From Anaerolineales bacterium (lineage in GTDB: Bacteria; Chloroflexota; Anaerolineae; Anaerolineales; Anaerolineaceae), in NCBI GenBank assembly GCA_020060485.1, contig JAGVAB010000041.1:1-21703 (forward strand): DNA of 21,703 nucleotides, given 5' to 3'. A program made the position numbers and the translations under genes. Under the pieces are notes generated by a model that saw nothing but the letters and a program-made list of their open reading frames with translations, ran no database searches and was not told where the DNA came from. Numbering within the stretch: position 1 is the first letter of the stretch; each line of letters begins with the position of its first letter. Positions 7,230-14,222 of the stretch are shown here, piece by piece.

Positions 7230-7290
7230 AATTCTGTCAACCGGGTTGCATGAATGCACAGGTTGGAAACATTTATTCAGGAGGAAGACC

Positions 7291-8448
7291 ATGACCATCA
7301 TGACCTCACGGCAGCGCGTGCTGACCACCATGAAGTTCCAGGAGCCGGACCGTGTACCCATCATACTGGGTGTCAGCAATGCGACCGGCATTAAAATGCG
7401 TCCCTACCAACGTTTGAAGGAACTGCTGGGCATCCAGTCCGATGACCGTTACATCTATGATTGGCCCGAACTGGGCACAGCCCTGCCGGATGAAGCCACC
7501 ATGCAGCGTCTGCACAGTGACGTGCGCGGCGTGCTGGACCGCCAGCCCAAAGCGATCTTTGAGCGCAACAGGAATCGCTCCGAACACGCCGACTGCATCG
7601 ACGACTGGGGTTCCGGCCAGAAAGAGATTGAACCCGGCATTTGGTACCCGGGCATCCACCCCCTGGCCGACGCCAGCACCATCGAAGACATCGAAAACTA
7701 CCCCAACTGGCCAGACATGGACGACCCCTACCGCGTCGCCCATGTAGCAGAAGAAACCCGCAAACTGGCCGAAGAAAACCAGTATGCCATCATGGGCACC
7801 CCCTGGCTGCTGTTCCCCTTTGAGCGCGCCTTTGCCATGCAAGGCATGGACAAATTCCTGCTCAACATGGCGATGAACCCGGATTTTGCCATTGCCCTGC
7901 TGCGCAAGAACTTGGAACTGTGCAAGACCCTCATGGGACATTTCCTCGATGCTGCCGGGGACAACCTCGACATCATCAAGATTGGCGATGACCTCGGCAC
8001 GCAGGAAAAACTGATGATCTCGCCGCGCATGTACCGCAAGATCCTCAAGCCTATTCACGCCGAGTTCATTTCCTTCATTAAAGAACACACCAAAGCCAAA
8101 GTCTTCTTCCACACCGACGGCGATGTCTTTGACCTGATCGATGACTTCATCGAAATGGGTGTGGACATCCTCAACCCCATCCAGACCTCAGCCGGCAAAA
8201 TGTCCAACCTGGAAGAATTGAAAAAGAAAACCTACGGCAAAATGGCCCTGTGCGGCGCAGTCGATACCCAGCACATCCTGCCCTACGGCACCCCGGAAGA
8301 AGTCGAAGCGGAAGTACGCCGGGTGATCGAGATCCTCGCCCCCGGCGGCGGGTTTATGGTCGCCTCGGTGCACACCGTGATGCACGAAGTCCCGCCAGAG
8401 AATATCCTCGCCATGGTCGATGCCGTTGAGAAGTACGGGCAATATTAA
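7291..8448 (+). CDS. Uroporphyrinogen decarboxylase-family protein (MtaA/HemE-like, not HemE)
   Basis: A 385-residue (beta/alpha)8-type protein of the UroD/MtaA family. In anaerobes such proteins often act as corrinoid-dependent methyltransferases or of unknown function rather than in heme synthesis. Family features: the opening SRQRVLTTMKFQEPDRVPI, the FFHTDGD strand (about 272-278) and the ALCGAVD strand (about 319-325). His274 and Cys321 sit where MtaA-type enzymes place zinc ligands, but the middle HxC cysteine is Thr/Asp here. The HemE N-terminal RQAGRY box is absent. The start is ATG 7291, because AGGAGGA (7279-7285) lies five bases before it; the frame is open further upstream but would run through the palindrome and promoter. 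No corrinoid protein or methyltransferase partner is adjacent. The substrate is unknown. Confidence 0.85.
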   Translation: MTIMTSRQRVLTTMKFQEPDRVPIILGVSNATGIKMRPYQRLKELLGIQSDDRYIYDWPELGTALPDEATMQRLHSDVRGVLDRQPKAIFERNRNRSEHADCIDDWGSGQKEIEPGIWYPGIHPLADASTIEDIENYPNWPDMDDPYRVAHVAEETRKLAEENQYAIMGTPWLLFPFERAFAMQGMDKFLLNMAMNPDFAIALLRKNLELCKTLMGHFLDAAGDNLDIIKIGDDLGTQEKLMISPRMYRKILKPIHAEFISFIKEHTKAKVFFHTDGDVFDLIDDFIEMGVDILNPIQTSAGKMSNLEELKKKTYGKMALCGAVDTQHILPYGTPEEVEAEVRRVIEILAPGGGFMVASVHTVMHEVPPENILAMVDAVEKYGQY

Positions 8449-8467
8449 CCCTCACCCAACGTCCACC

Positions 8468-8478
8468 GAGCTTGTCGA
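8468..8478 (-). repeat. Copy of a CGACAAGCTC-type intergenic repeat
   Basis: On the minus strand this reads TCGACAAGCTC, matching 11 bases of the longer copy at 16432-16446. The motif is familiar from the intergenic regions of many bacteria. It lies just past the stop of the UroD-like gene. On its own an 11-base match is weak evidence. Confidence 0.35.
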
Positions 8479-8505
8479 GGTATTGGTTTGATTTGCAGCA
8501 CCGTA

Positions 8506-8527
8506 GGGGCGATTTGCAAATCGCCCC
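8506..8527. repeat. 22-bp perfect palindrome, intergenic REP-like repeat
   Basis: A perfect 11+11 palindrome centred at 8516/8517, beginning GGGGCGATTTG, with no spacer. It lies between the converging ends of the UroD-like gene and the BMP permease gene, 20 bases before the terminator. Sequences of this type (GTAGGGGCGA...) are, from memory, dispersed repeats in environmental bacterial genomes. No second copy is seen in this window. Confidence 0.55.
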
Positions 8528-8546
8528 CTGCTTAATGATCAACAAT

Positions 8547-8585
8547 ATAATAATCCCCCGATCTTTCCGAGCGGGGGATTATTAT
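8547..8585. terminator. Bidirectional intrinsic terminator between converging genes
   Basis: A 13-bp perfect stem (8547-8559 with 8573-8585) consists of A/T-rich outer pairs and a CCCCC/GGGGG core around a 13-base loop. The A/T arms give U-rich tails in both directions. It sits between the UroD-like gene (plus) and the BMP permease (minus) and can end both transcripts. Confidence 0.85.
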
Positions 8586-8600
8586 TAATCTACACGCAAT

Positions 8601-9872
8601 CTATTCTTTCTCGTACGGCACGCCATCCGCAGCCGGGGCCTGGGTGCGCCCAACCACACCGGCCAGGACGATCATCGTCACCAGGTAAGGCGCCATCAAC
8701 AGGAACTGTGATGGGATAGGCACCCGCAGGATCGCCAGCTTGGAAGCCAGTGAATCGGCAAAACCAAACAACAAACCCGCTCCAAAAGCGCCTACTGGCA
8801 CATAATTACCGAAGATCATGGCCGCCAAACTAATGAAGCCGCGGCCAGCTGTCATCACTTCGTCAAAACGCCCCACCGACCCCAGAGTAAAATAGGCGCC
8901 GCCAAAACCGGCCATCATCCCGCCCAGCACAACAGCGACATAACGGGTGCGGTACACGTTAATGCCCAGCGTGTCAGCCGCCTTGGGATGTTCACCCACA
9001 GCCCGCAGGCGCAAACCCCAACGCGTGTAATACAACGCCACCGTCAACACAATGATGAAGAAAAATGTGGCATATACAAACATATTGTTGCTGAAAAAGA
9101 TCGGGCCGAAAAAGGGTATCTTCGACAAGCCTGGCACTTCCCAGGTGGGAAAACGGCCGGGATTGTTAAGATGTTGATATCTTTGCAGAAACTTGGATGA
9201 GAAGAACGAAGTCATGCCCGTTGCAAAAATATTAATCATCGTACCCGAGATGACCTGGTCGGATTTGTATTTGATCGACAGAACGCCATGCACCAAACCC
9301 AACAGCCCGCCAAAGAGAACCCCCGCCAGCAAACCAATCCAGATATTGGTCAGGCTGCCAATCAGGGTGGCAATGAAAGCGCCGCTCAACATCATGCCTT
9401 CGATGGCGATGTTGACCACGCCAGAGCGCTCACACAAGATGCCGGCCATGGCGCCCAGGGTCAGCGGCACGGCCTTCACCAGGGAAGAGTTGATCAAACC
9501 GGCCAGATTGAGAGACTGGCCGGCAGTTGCCCAGCTGAGGAAAGAAAAGACGAAAAAGGCAGCCACCAGGCCGAGCACGATGTTCGTCCACTTCTTGAAG
9601 CCGCGCGCCAGTTGGTAAGCCCCCAGTGCAGCGCTGATAAAAGCCAGCGAATTGATCATCAACGCCGTTGGGAAAACCCAATCCGCTGCTGTAACAGCAG
9701 AACCGCCCGGACTCAAAACAAAAGTAGTATTCAGTTCCGGCGCCAATCCTCTGGAGAAAAGGCCAAAGATCATCACCGCAAACAGCAAAAACACCACACC
9801 CGTCACCCGCTGGCGGGTCGGCGAGGTATATTCCAGTGCCGTATGCTGCATAGATTTGGTTGTTGTCGTCAT
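8601..9872 (-). CDS. BMP-family ABC transporter permease (NupQ-like)
   Basis: A 423-residue inner-membrane permease of the branched-chain/BMP (BPD_transp_2) fold with about ten hydrophobic segments. Family features are LGAMAGILCERSGVVNIAIEG (here in two parts around residues 138-158), the GLRLRAVGEHPKAADTLGI motif after the central loop, and VPVGAFGAGLLFGF near the C-terminus. The first about 110 residues contain two to three extra helices. It pairs with the permease just upstream: only one base separates that stop from this ATG, and GGAGG eight bases before the start lies inside the upstream gene. It is the last gene of the operon, followed by a bidirectional terminator. In nucleoside importers of this type the two permeases form a heterodimer. 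Confidence 0.92.
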   Translation of the reverse strand: MTTTTKSMQHTALEYTSPTRQRVTGVVFLLFAVMIFGLFSRGLAPELNTTFVLSPGGSAVTAADWVFPTALMINSLAFISAALGAYQLARGFKKWTNIVLGLVAAFFVFSFLSWATAGQSLNLAGLINSSLVKAVPLTLGAMAGILCERSGVVNIAIEGMMLSGAFIATLIGSLTNIWIGLLAGVLFGGLLGLVHGVLSIKYKSDQVISGTMINIFATGMTSFFSSKFLQRYQHLNNPGRFPTWEVPGLSKIPFFGPIFFSNNMFVYATFFFIIVLTVALYYTRWGLRLRAVGEHPKAADTLGINVYRTRYVAVVLGGMMAGFGGAYFTLGSVGRFDEVMTAGRGFISLAAMIFGNYVPVGAFGAGLLFGFADSLASKLAILRVPIPSQFLLMAPYLVTMIVLAGVVGRTQAPAADGVPYEKE

Positions 9873-9873
9873 C

Positions 9874-11139
9874 TTAACTACCTCCCCAACCGCTGAGTCT
9901 CACGCCTTCCTCTTCAAAATCCGGCTCCTTGAGGTGGTAAATGGTGCGAATGATGGCCGGAGCAGCAATGAAAGCCAGAATGAAAGCCTGCAAAATGAAA
10001 ATGATATCCACCGGGATGCCGGCATTCAACTGCATTTGCACCGCACCATTGTGCAGGAAGCCAAACAAAAGCGCCGCCAAAACCACACCCAGCGGATGAT
10101 TCTTGCCAATCAGGGCCAGTGCAATGGCGTCAAAGCCATAGCCGGAGGAAAACGCCATCGCCAGGTTATAGTTGATGCCCAGGACTTCATTGGCGCCTGC
10201 CAGCCCGGCCAACGCACCGGACAAGGACATGGCAATCACCGTACTTGCCACAATGCTCATACCAGCATAGCGGGCAGCATTGGGATTGGCACCCACCGTA
10301 CGCAGCTCAAAGCCCCAGGTGGTCTTGAATAACAGGACATACACCAGCAGGGCCATCACCAAAGCGATGAAAAAGCCGGAATGGAAACGGATGGGCGCTT
10401 CAAAAAAGCGGGCCAAACGGGCGCTTTCCTGGATCGGTGCACTAACCGGAATGAATTTTTCAGGGTCTTTCAACAAACTGGTGAGGAAGAATTCACTCAA
10501 ACGAAAGGCAATGTAGTTCATCATGATCGAATTGATCACTTCGTGCGCCCCGGTTTTGGCTTTCAAAAAACCCGGAATGAAACCCCACAAACCGCCAGCC
10601 AAAGCACCAGCCAAAAGCGACAATGGCACATGGATGATACGCGGCAAACCGGTCAGGTAAATTCCGGCGGTCACAGCCCCCAAAGCGCCAATAAAGATCT
10701 GCCCTTCTGCGCCGATGTTGAACAAACCCACCCGGAAACCCAATGCCACCGCCAGGCCGGCAAACAGCAAGGGGGTGGTCGCCACCAGGCTCTCGAAGAA
10801 GGGATTGAATGCCCGCCGGATCAGGGAAGCATCGCCGCTTTGCAAAGCTGCCACGATTCTGCTTGGCGAGCCAATTGATCCGATAAACAGGGATTCATAG
10901 GTCTTCCAGATCGCCTGCAAGGCGATGCGCAATCCTTCCCCAAACGTTGGGGCAGTGTATACGGATTCGGTGGTCAGTGCCACCAGGATCCCGCCCAGGA
11001 TCAAACCGGAAATGATCGCCAGCACGATTACGGTCGTGGAACTTTTTGAGACCTCTTCCAGAAAGAGCTTGCCGGCTTCCTTTTTCCCTGGTTCCTGAGC
11101 ATTCTTCTTCTGCAATTGTTCTTCACCCATTGACGTCAT
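9874..11139 (-). CDS. BMP-family ABC transporter permease (NupP-like)
   Basis: A 421-residue permease, partner of the NupQ-like protein. After a charged cytoplasmic N-terminus (about 35 residues) and a first helix, the conserved core begins with ATTPLLFAGLAVALGFRVG and FNIGAEGQIFIGA, the standard motif of this permease class. It continues with WGFELRTVGANPNAARYAGM and ends with NAGIPVDIIFILQAFI. There are about nine to ten hydrophobic segments. The start is uncertain: ATG 11139 has GGGAG ten bases upstream, while ATG 11130 has AAGGA ten bases upstream. The stop of the ATPase gene is 22 bases upstream of 11139. Role: the transmembrane channel for the solute delivered by the BMP lipoprotein. 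Confidence 0.92.
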   Translation of the reverse strand: MTSMGEEQLQKKNAQEPGKKEAGKLFLEEVSKSSTTVIVLAIISGLILGGILVALTTESVYTAPTFGEGLRIALQAIWKTYESLFIGSIGSPSRIVAALQSGDASLIRRAFNPFFESLVATTPLLFAGLAVALGFRVGLFNIGAEGQIFIGALGAVTAGIYLTGLPRIIHVPLSLLAGALAGGLWGFIPGFLKAKTGAHEVINSIMMNYIAFRLSEFFLTSLLKDPEKFIPVSAPIQESARLARFFEAPIRFHSGFFIALVMALLVYVLLFKTTWGFELRTVGANPNAARYAGMSIVASTVIAMSLSGALAGLAGANEVLGINYNLAMAFSSGYGFDAIALALIGKNHPLGVVLAALLFGFLHNGAVQMQLNAGIPVDIIFILQAFILAFIAAPAIIRTIYHLKEPDFEEEGVRLSGWGGS

Positions 11140-11161
11140 TCCTTTTAAACTCCCTTGTGTA

Positions 11162-12688
11162 TCAGGCTTCGACTTCCGCCGGGGTAACGCCCGCCATCAG
11201 CAAACCAATTTGTTCCTTGGTGGCCGTACCTGCATTCAGGATGGCGACAATCCTGCCATCAAACATGACCGCGATCCGGTCAGAAAGCTGCATGATCTCG
11301 TCCAGTTCTGTCGAAACCAGCAGCACAGCCACACCCGCATCGCGTTTTTCGATCAGGCGGGAATGGATATACTCGATCGAACCCACATCCAGGCCGCGCG
11401 TTGGCTGCGAGGCGATCAACATCTTGATCGGCCGTGAAAATTCACGGGCCACGATCACCTTTTGCTGATTACCGCCAGAAAGCGACCCGGCAGAGGTGAC
11501 AGAATTCGGCGTGCGAATATCAAATTTCTCCACCAACTCATCCGCAGTTTGCAGAAGCGTGTCATACTGCATCATAATCCCGCGTGCATTTGGCTCAAGA
11601 TAATAGGTGTTCAACGCCAGATTATCCGTGATGGGGAAGCTCAACACCAGGCCATCTTTCTGCCTGTCCTCAGGAATATGCGCCGAACCCAATTCGGTGA
11701 TCTTGCGCGGCGACATGCGAGTGATATCCTCACCCAGCAAAGTGATCTTCCCATCCACGGCATGCATCAGACCGGTCAAAACCCGCACCAACTGGGTTTG
11801 TCCATTGCCTTGCACACCAGCAATGCCCAGAATTTCGCCGGAACGCACATCAAAAGAAATGCCATCAATCGCCAGATGGTCCCGGTCATCCAGCGCCACC
11901 AGGTTTTCCACCTTGAGCACCACTTCTTTGGGATTAGCCGGTTCCTTGTCCACATTCAGGTCAACTTCCCGTCCAACCATCATTGCCGCCAGTGTGTTTT
12001 GGTCAGCACCTTCGGGGCGCGTGGTTCCAACAACCTTGCCGCTACGAATGACAGTGATCCGGTCAGAAAACTCCAGAACTTCGCGCAGTTTGTGGGTAAT
12101 GAAAATGATCGACTTGCCCTTTTCCACCAGGGTGCGCATGATCTTGAACAGCTCATTGACTTCCTGTGGGGTCAAAACAGCGGTCGGCTCATCCAGAATA
12201 AAGATGTCAGCATTGCGGTAGAGCAATTTGATGATCTCCACTCTTTGCTGGGCGCCCACCGAAAGGTCCTTGACGTAGAGATCGGGGTCGACTTCCAGGT
12301 GGTATTGTTCCGAAATTTCGCGGATACGGGCTGCGGCTGCCTGGCGATCGAGGATCACGCCAGACTTCAAATTTTCATAACCCAGCATCACATTTTCGGT
12401 CACAGTGAACACCGGCACCAGCATAAAATGCTGATGTACCATGCCGACCCCGGCTGCAATGGCATCACTGGGGCTCTTCAATTTTAGCGGCTTTCCATTG
12501 ACAAACACCTCGCCTTCATCCGGGTCATACAACCCGTAGAGGATGTTCATCAAGGTGGTCTTGCCGGCGCCATTTTCCCCCAGCAGAGCGTGGATTTCAC
12601 CTTTTTCCAGCGTCAGATCAATATGATCATTGGCAAGGACGCCCGGAAACCGTTTGGTGATGCCGCGTAATTCAAGTACAGGATCCAT
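11162..12688 (-). CDS. BMP-family ABC transporter ATP-binding protein (NupO/RbsA-like)
   Basis: A 508-residue tandem ATPase that energises the BMP importer. NBD1 carries Walker A GENGAGKT (37-44), the MVHQHFMLVP Q-loop stretch, signature-like LSVGAQQR and Walker B IFILDEP. In NBD2 the P-loop is GVQGNGQ without Lys, the signature LSGGNQQK is intact, and Walker B is MLIASQP, again degenerate as in the family. I chose ATG 12688: it has GAGG five bases upstream, and the protein then aligns residue for residue with the N-terminus of the paralogue at 5474-7006. A GTG at 12703 is in frame but has no ribosome site. The two permease genes follow at once. The substrate-binding gene lies upstream, behind a terminator hairpin. 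Confidence 0.93.
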   Translation of the reverse strand: MDPVLELRGITKRFPGVLANDHIDLTLEKGEIHALLGENGAGKTTLMNILYGLYDPDEGEVFVNGKPLKLKSPSDAIAAGVGMVHQHFMLVPVFTVTENVMLGYENLKSGVILDRQAAAARIREISEQYHLEVDPDLYVKDLSVGAQQRVEIIKLLYRNADIFILDEPTAVLTPQEVNELFKIMRTLVEKGKSIIFITHKLREVLEFSDRITVIRSGKVVGTTRPEGADQNTLAAMMVGREVDLNVDKEPANPKEVVLKVENLVALDDRDHLAIDGISFDVRSGEILGIAGVQGNGQTQLVRVLTGLMHAVDGKITLLGEDITRMSPRKITELGSAHIPEDRQKDGLVLSFPITDNLALNTYYLEPNARGIMMQYDTLLQTADELVEKFDIRTPNSVTSAGSLSGGNQQKVIVAREFSRPIKMLIASQPTRGLDVGSIEYIHSRLIEKRDAGVAVLLVSTELDEIMQLSDRIAVMFDGRIVAILNAGTATKEQIGLLMAGVTPAEVEA

Positions 12689-12804
12689 GATCACCTCGGA
12701 CACAGAATAAATGAGTACAAGTGATAAATTTTACCACGTCACTCCTTTTTATTGGTTGAACTTTCGGTGGCTCTCTGGGAATTGCCATGAAAAGGAAGGT
12801 CGGC

Positions 12805-12841
12805 GGGTGTGTTTTTGGCGCTTTGCGCCAAAAACACACCC
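12805..12841. repeat. Long perfect hairpin upstream of the BMP ATPase gene
   Basis: A 17-bp perfect stem with a 3-base loop; the left arm opens GGGTGTGTTTTTGGCG. It lies in the 317-base gap between the substrate-binding and ATPase genes. The apex GGCGCTTTGCGCC resembles the hairpin at 19367-19391 (GGGCGCTTTGCGG), hinting at a shared repeat family. No T-run follows on the minus strand, so it may act as an mRNA-stabilising or processing element rather than a terminator. Otherwise the gap holds the terminator at 12943-12971 and no recognisable gene. Confidence 0.55.
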
Positions 12842-12942
12842 ATATCTACCATGCTTCACGGTTGTTCCCAAAGGCCCTTTTCGGTCTTTTGAGTGTGCGA
12901 AAGGTTGAAATGACCGGATTGATAAAAGGGGGAGACAAAACT

Positions 12943-12971
12943 TCAGGGTCAGGAAAAATCCCTGACCCTGA
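12943..12971 (-). terminator. Terminator/attenuator between BMP binding-protein gene and ATPase gene
   Basis: An 11-bp perfect stem (TCAGGGTCAGG and complement) with a 7-base loop. On the minus strand it is followed by AGTTTTGTC. It starts 35 bases past the stop of the binding-protein gene. Partial termination here would give more binding protein than membrane components, the usual ratio in such importers. Confidence 0.75.
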
Positions 12972-13005
12972 GTCAATCCCAGATCAAAAAATAGGCGCCG
13001 CCAGA

Positions 13006-14046
13006 TTACTTGGTCACAATCTCGCCAGCGACGATCTTGGCTTCCAGAGCTTCAAGTTCAGCCTTGAGTTCAGCCGGGATCTTGTCAGCCCAGGTGGCGC
13101 CCAAGGTAATACCAACGCCGTCATTCTCCAGGGTGCCGATCCAGTTGCCAGCCTTGAAGGTGCCATCCTGAACCATCTTGGCGGTCTCATACACGAACTT
13201 GTCCATATTTTTCATGGCCGAGGCAAGAACGTAATCTGCCTGGGCAGGGTAGGCCAGGGACCAGTCGTTGTCAACGCCGATCAGAAGACCGGTGCCGCGC
13301 TCTTCCATCACAGCCAGGGTACCGGCGCCAACAGGGCCAGCAACGGGCATGATGATGTCAGCGCCTTCGTCCATCAAGGTCTCGCCCATGGCGCGGCCGT
13401 CGTCGAGGCTCTCAAAGTTACCAACCTGGAGACCATCTTGAGCTTCATAATCCCAGCCCAGAACTTTGACGTCGGTGCCGTGCACTTCGTTGTAGTGGCG
13501 CACACCCAGCACAAAACCATCCATGAAGACGGTGGTGGCGGGGAAAGCAATGCCAACATAGGTGCCGACAATGCCGGTCTTGGTCATGCCTGCGGCCAGG
13601 TAACCGTTGAGGAAAGTTGCTTCGTTGATGGCAAAGCCAGAACCGCGCAAGTTCGGGAACTCCAGATAGTCAACGTCAATGGTGGCGTATTTCTGGTCGG
13701 TATTGGCTCCAGCGGCGGCGGCGGTGGCGTCAGCCAGCAAAAAACCAACAGATACGATCAGATCGCATTCATCTTCGAGGAATGCATTCAGGTTCTTTTC
13801 GTAATCTGTTTGCTGCTGGGATTCCAGGTATTTGCCCTCGATGCCAAAGTCGCGTATAGCATCTTCGACACCCTTCCATGCTGTGGCATTGAAGGACTTG
13901 TCATCAATACCGCCAACATCGGTGACCTGGCAAATCTTGGTTCCCTTGGCTGCAGGCGCTTCGGCAGCTGGCTTGGGCGCGCAAGCCGACAAAAGCATGG
14001 AAAGAACCAATACAGCGGCGAGAACGATACTCAACTTCTTGTACAT
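13006..14046 (-). CDS. BMP-family (PnrA/Med-like) substrate-binding lipoprotein
   Basis: A 346-residue extracytoplasmic binding protein. The signal peptide ends in LLSAC, with Cys22 as the lipidation site; an Ala/Pro spacer follows. The mature domain opens with ICQVTDVGGIDDKSFNATAW, the signature of BMP proteins, and continues with LIVSVGF, then LGWDYEAQD, and IIMPVAGPVGAGTL near the second lobe; GVDND follows. Characterised members (PnrA/TmpC, BmpA relatives) bind purine nucleosides, so nucleoside uptake is the best guess; other small solutes are possible. GGAGGAG lies just before the ATG at 14046. It is first in the system, with its own TTGCAC-N17-TATACT promoter and a terminator behind it. 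The C-terminus is rich in Glu/Lys helix. Confidence 0.93.
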   Translation of the reverse strand: MYKKLSIVLAAVLVLSMLLSACAPKPAAEAPAAKGTKICQVTDVGGIDDKSFNATAWKGVEDAIRDFGIEGKYLESQQQTDYEKNLNAFLEDECDLIVSVGFLLADATAAAAGANTDQKYATIDVDYLEFPNLRGSGFAINEATFLNGYLAAGMTKTGIVGTYVGIAFPATTVFMDGFVLGVRHYNEVHGTDVKVLGWDYEAQDGLQVGNFESLDDGRAMGETLMDEGADIIMPVAGPVGAGTLAVMEERGTGLLIGVDNDWSLAYPAQADYVLASAMKNMDKFVYETAKMVQDGTFKAGNWIGTLENDGVGITLGATWADKIPAELKAELEALEAKIVAGEIVTK

Positions 14047-14117
14047 ATGAACTCCTCCTTATTTTTTGGTGCACAGAGACGCAAATTGGCAGGGATACAC
14101 ATCCCTACTTTGATGAC

Positions 14118-14146
14118 AGTATACACACCCTCGCACAAAAGTGCAA
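14118..14146 (-). promoter_or_regulatory. Promoter of the BMP binding-protein gene
   Basis: On the minus strand TTGCAC (14141-14146), a 17-base spacer and TATACT (14118-14123), about 71 bases before the ATG. The boxes are identical to those of the orphan ATPase promoter at 7070-7098. The 5' end of the expected transcript contains a small hairpin, AGGGAT-4-ATCCCT (14091-14106), which could protect the mRNA. Confidence 0.65.
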
Positions 14147-14149
14147 GGG
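14128..14149. promoter_or_regulatory. Imperfect 22-bp palindrome over the -35 box, candidate operator
   Basis: Two 9-base arms (CCCTCGCAC and GTGCAAGGG) around AAAA are complementary except at one position. The palindrome covers the -35 hexamer and half the spacer of the BMP promoter, where a repressor would block RNA polymerase. The regulator is not in the window as far as I can see. Confidence 0.5.
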
Positions 14150-14222
14150 ATTTTCATGTTAACATAGCAAAGAGATGGGTCGCAGCCTTCTCTGGTTTTT
14201 GCTGCTGTCATTGCCCTATTCC

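Noticed and set aside
7171..7290. N-terminal extension of the UroD-like gene to ATG 7171
   Set aside because: The extension would be translated through the 17-bp palindrome and the TATAAT, whereas ATG 7291 has a strong AGGAGGA.
7291..8448. Calling the gene hemE (heme biosynthesis)
   Set aside because: The HemE N-terminal RQAGRY motif is missing and no other heme genes are nearby; only the broad family fits.
12689..12703. GTG start five codons upstream for the BMP ATPase
   Set aside because: No Shine-Dalgarno sequence precedes it; ATG 12688 has GAGG and aligns with the paralogue's N-terminus.
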